Part shown: positions 62,338-64,000 of the stretch, in pieces | How positions within the stretch are numbered: the first letter of the stretch is position 1 | Layout: the number at the start of each line of letters is the position of its first letter | NCBI GenBank assembly: GCA_039925965.1 | Contig: JBDSXW010000122.1 | Location: 1 to 64,000 of the forward strand | Direction of reading: 5' to 3' | From: JAZKFT01 sp039925965 | GTDB taxonomy: Bacteria; Bacteroidota; Bacteroidia; Chitinophagales; Chitinophagaceae | DNA: 64,000 bases | Made by a program: the position numbers and the translations under genes | Notes under the pieces: generated by a model | What the model was told of the DNA's origin: nothing | Database searches by the model: none | Seen by the model: the letters and a program-made list of their open reading frames with translations, nothing else

Positions 62338-62925
62338 ATGAAACCAGTCATTAAATTTTCAGCTATTTTGGCCATTACTTCATTTTCTATTTTAGCAAAT
62401 GCACAAAGACTAAAAGTAACAGACGGTGACCTTGCATTCTTAAAAGATGAGACAATGGTAAATGTTGAGTTTACTTACGATAATATGTCTGTAGGTAAAT
62501 TTGATAAGGAGCAGGATTATCTGGATAAGAAAAAAGCTGAATACAATACCAAAGAGCCTGGAAGGGGAGACACCTGGGTAAAGTCCTGGATTTCTGACAG
62601 GAAGCGGGAATTCGAGCCGATGTTTATTGACTTATTTGAAAAAACAAGCGGCATGACGGTGAGCTCCAAAGCAAAATATACCATTATTTTCCATACCACT
62701 TCCACCGAGCCGGGCTACAACATTTACATCTCTAAAAAAAATGCTGAAATAGATGCAGAAGTTACAATAGTAGAAACAGCAGACAGGTCTAAAAAATTAG
62801 CTGTCATCTCTATCAGCAATGCACCGGGCAGAACTTTTAGCGGTAACGATTACGCCACCGGAGACAGGATTAAAGAATGCTATGCTGTGTCGGGCAAAAG
62901 ACTCGCTAAGCTTATTAAAAAATAA
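62338..62925 (+). CDS. Secreted hypothetical protein next to the TAL gene
   Basis: A 195-residue protein with a signal peptide (cleavage near ILANAQ). The mature protein contains DAEVTIVETADRSKKLAVISI, a beta hairpin that recalls the stretch in the protein at 55939, and ends with RLAKLIKK. Both start with MKPV and share about the same length, so they may be distant relatives. Nothing is known about function; it may be a periplasmic partner of the pigment machinery. Confidence 0.75.
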   Translation: MKPVIKFSAILAITSFSILANAQRLKVTDGDLAFLKDETMVNVEFTYDNMSVGKFDKEQDYLDKKKAEYNTKEPGRGDTWVKSWISDRKREFEPMFIDLFEKTSGMTVSSKAKYTIIFHTTSTEPGYNIYISKKNAEIDAEVTIVETADRSKKLAVISISNAPGRTFSGNDYATGDRIKECYAVSGKRLAKLIKK

Positions 62926-63324
62926 CTGTCCTGACATATCCATCAAAAAGAGGCGTCCATATTTGTTCGCCTTTTTTTGTGCGGCAGCCTGTTTTACCAA
63001 ATAGTACAGTCAGGTTGAAGTGTATTCGTGTTATGCGGATCCTGTCATGTAATCAACAATATCCTTACTATAAACGTTGGCAGCACCAGTAGTATGTATA
63101 CTTTTTATTACGAAGATACTATGCCATCTAAACTTAATGCCGCTGTCAATTTTAAATGGGTGAGGGAGATAATCAAACTACACGATGCGCCAAAGATCCT
63201 GCGAGAAAAACTACCTTTTCACTATCCATAATATAGCTGGGAAATGAAGTAGTTCAGTTAAAAACAGCTATTTGTAAATCCCAGTTGATTATTTTAGTTT
63301 CACCCGTGTTTGGAGCAAGAGCCT
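62926..63324. other. Gap before the acyltransferase
   Basis: About 400 bp. A terminator lies at 62946-62978. A 67-codon frame (63028-63231) overlaps this stretch; its second half, FKWVREIIKLHDAPKILRE, looks protein-like but has no recognised family, so I do not call it a gene. Confidence 0.4.
62946..62978 (+). terminator. Intrinsic terminator, weak stem
   Basis: AGGCG (62951-62955) pairs with CGCCT (62968-62972) and is followed by a T-run of seven, 40 bp after the stop of the secreted protein gene. The stem is short, so the call is moderate. Confidence 0.6.
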
Positions 63325-64000
63325 ATGAGTACATTCTTCGACAAATTGAAAAAAATCAGGTTGGTAAGGGCCATTGTATATGCCATTGTGGGGTCTTTTT
63401 CGTACCCGGGTCTCAATATGATCAATAAGCTACACATTGAAGGTACCGAGCATCTTAAAAACCTGCCCAAGAACAAAGTGTTGTTTGTTAGCAATCACCA
63501 AACCTATTTTGCAGAGGTCATCGCTTTTCTCCATATTTTTTGTGCTGTAAAATGGCGAAAAAAAAACAAGCTGGGTATTCCCTATTACCTCTTGAATCCA
63601 TTTACAAATGTATTTTTCGTTTCAGCGGCGGAAACCATGAACGAAAGCTGGCTAACCCGGCTATTTGCACTGGCCGGAGCTATTACGGTGAGGCGGGCCT
63701 GGAACGCCGGCAGTACAGAACGACGCCAGGGTCTGGACCCCTCCGACACCCGGAAAATAGACAGGGCTTTGAAACAAGCCTGGGTCATCAATTTTCCGCA
63801 GGGCACTACAAAACCTTTTGCGCCTGGAAGAAAAGGGACCGTGCTGCTCATCAAACAAAACAGACCCATTGTGATTCCCATCGTTATCGGTGGGTTCAAT
63901 AAAGCTTTTGATAAGAAAGGGCTGCGATTAAAAAAGAAAGGCACCCGGCTTTCAGTAAAATTTAAAGCTCCTTTGCAAATTGACTATGACGCCACCAACG
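63325..64000 (+). CDS. PlsC-like 1-acylglycerol-3-phosphate acyltransferase (right end cut)
   Basis: An open frame of 225 codons from the ATG at 63325 runs off the window edge without a stop. It contains the acyltransferase blocks SNHQTYFAEV (HX4-5 acid motif, with Glu following the usual Asp site) and VINFPQGTTKPF, where the usual FPEGTR is altered to FPQGTT. Its closest family is the Bacteroidota-type acyltransferase that accompanies flexirubin genes. It would acylate a lipid or pigment acceptor in the inner membrane. The changed motifs are unusual and may shift its activity. Confidence 0.82.
   Translation, partial: MSTFFDKLKKIRLVRAIVYAIVGSFSYPGLNMINKLHIEGTEHLKNLPKNKVLFVSNHQTYFAEVIAFLHIFCAVKWRKKNKLGIPYYLLNPFTNVFFVSAAETMNESWLTRLFALAGAITVRRAWNAGSTERRQGLDPSDTRKIDRALKQAWVINFPQGTTKPFAPGRKGTVLLIKQNRPIVIPIVIGGFNKAFDKKGLRLKKKGTRLSVKFKAPLQIDYDATN

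Noticed and set aside
63028..63231. 67-codon frame upstream of the PlsC-like gene
   Set aside because: Part of it looks protein-like, but there is no start context, family or neighbour evidence; too weak to call.
35593..64000. Carotenoid biosynthesis cluster, suggested by the CrtI-like gene
   Set aside because: No phytoene synthase or cyclase is present, while TAL, darA/darB and ACP/KS genes fit flexirubin synthesis.

Overview
The window looks like chromosomal DNA of a gliding-type Bacteroidota, most likely a member of the Chitinophagaceae. The reasons are T9SS-type C-terminal sorting domains, TonB receptors with a carboxypeptidase-like N-terminal domain, one-subunit (b558-type) succinate dehydrogenase genes, weak or absent Shine-Dalgarno sites, and above all a complete-looking flexirubin / dialkylresorcinol (DAR) pigment cluster. 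No rRNA, tRNA, CRISPR array, prophage or intact insertion sequence was recognised.

Left part (1-35.6 kb). This is ordinary chromosome with small operons. The extreme left edge is a repeat block (22-bp and 42-bp tandem units plus a GC-rich 17-bp inverted repeat). Then come a TonB receptor with a two-FAS1-domain lipoprotein, purC, a T9SS-exported subtilase, a small SET protein, an RsmB-like rRNA methyltransferase, the 2-oxoglutarate dehydrogenase E2, a secreted pair (dockerin-like protein and T9SS protein), an M14 carboxypeptidase, rpsT, a PqiA-like membrane protein, an asparagine-synthetase-like protein without the glutaminase cysteine, prfC, and sdhC-sdhA-sdhB. The sdh genes are interrupted between sdhA and sdhB by a cyclotransferase gene and a frameshifted gene. 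After them come a cold-shock protein, an MFS transporter, a guanine deaminase and class Ia ribonucleotide reductase (nrdB, nrdA).

Right part (35.6-64 kb). This is a flexirubin-type pigment cluster in two converging operons. The plus-strand operon (35593-44396) has a secreted protein, DarA, DarB, a small protein, a BtrH-like acyl-ACP transferase, an ABC-2 exporter pair, an ACP, a ketosynthase and a chain-length-factor-like protein. The minus-strand operon (61933 down to 44371) starts with tyrosine ammonia-lyase. It continues with a ketoreductase, several ketosynthases, two more ACPs, two hot-dog dehydratase-like proteins with complementary active-site residues, a thioesterase, acyltransferase, methyltransferase, halogenase-like flavoprotein, polysaccharide deacetylase, LolA-like protein, lipoprotein and a CrtI-like oxidoreductase. 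The two operons overlap by 26 bp at their 3' ends. Beyond a 404-bp divergent spacer lie a secreted protein and a PlsC-like acyltransferase cut by the right edge.

How the parts work together (family knowledge plus inference): tyrosine is deaminated to 4-coumarate. The aryl starter is extended to an aryl polyene on ACPs by the ketosynthase/CLF pairs, ketoreductase and dehydratase pair. The ring is methylated and possibly hydroxylated or halogenated. DarB and DarA make the dialkylresorcinol, the two halves are joined as an ester, and the product is moved to the outer membrane with the ABC exporter, LolA-like and lipoprotein components. The points most worth testing are the BtrH-like protein as ester-forming enzyme, the split catalytic dyad of the dehydratases, the duplicated ACP-KS-CLF module and the halogenase-like enzyme.
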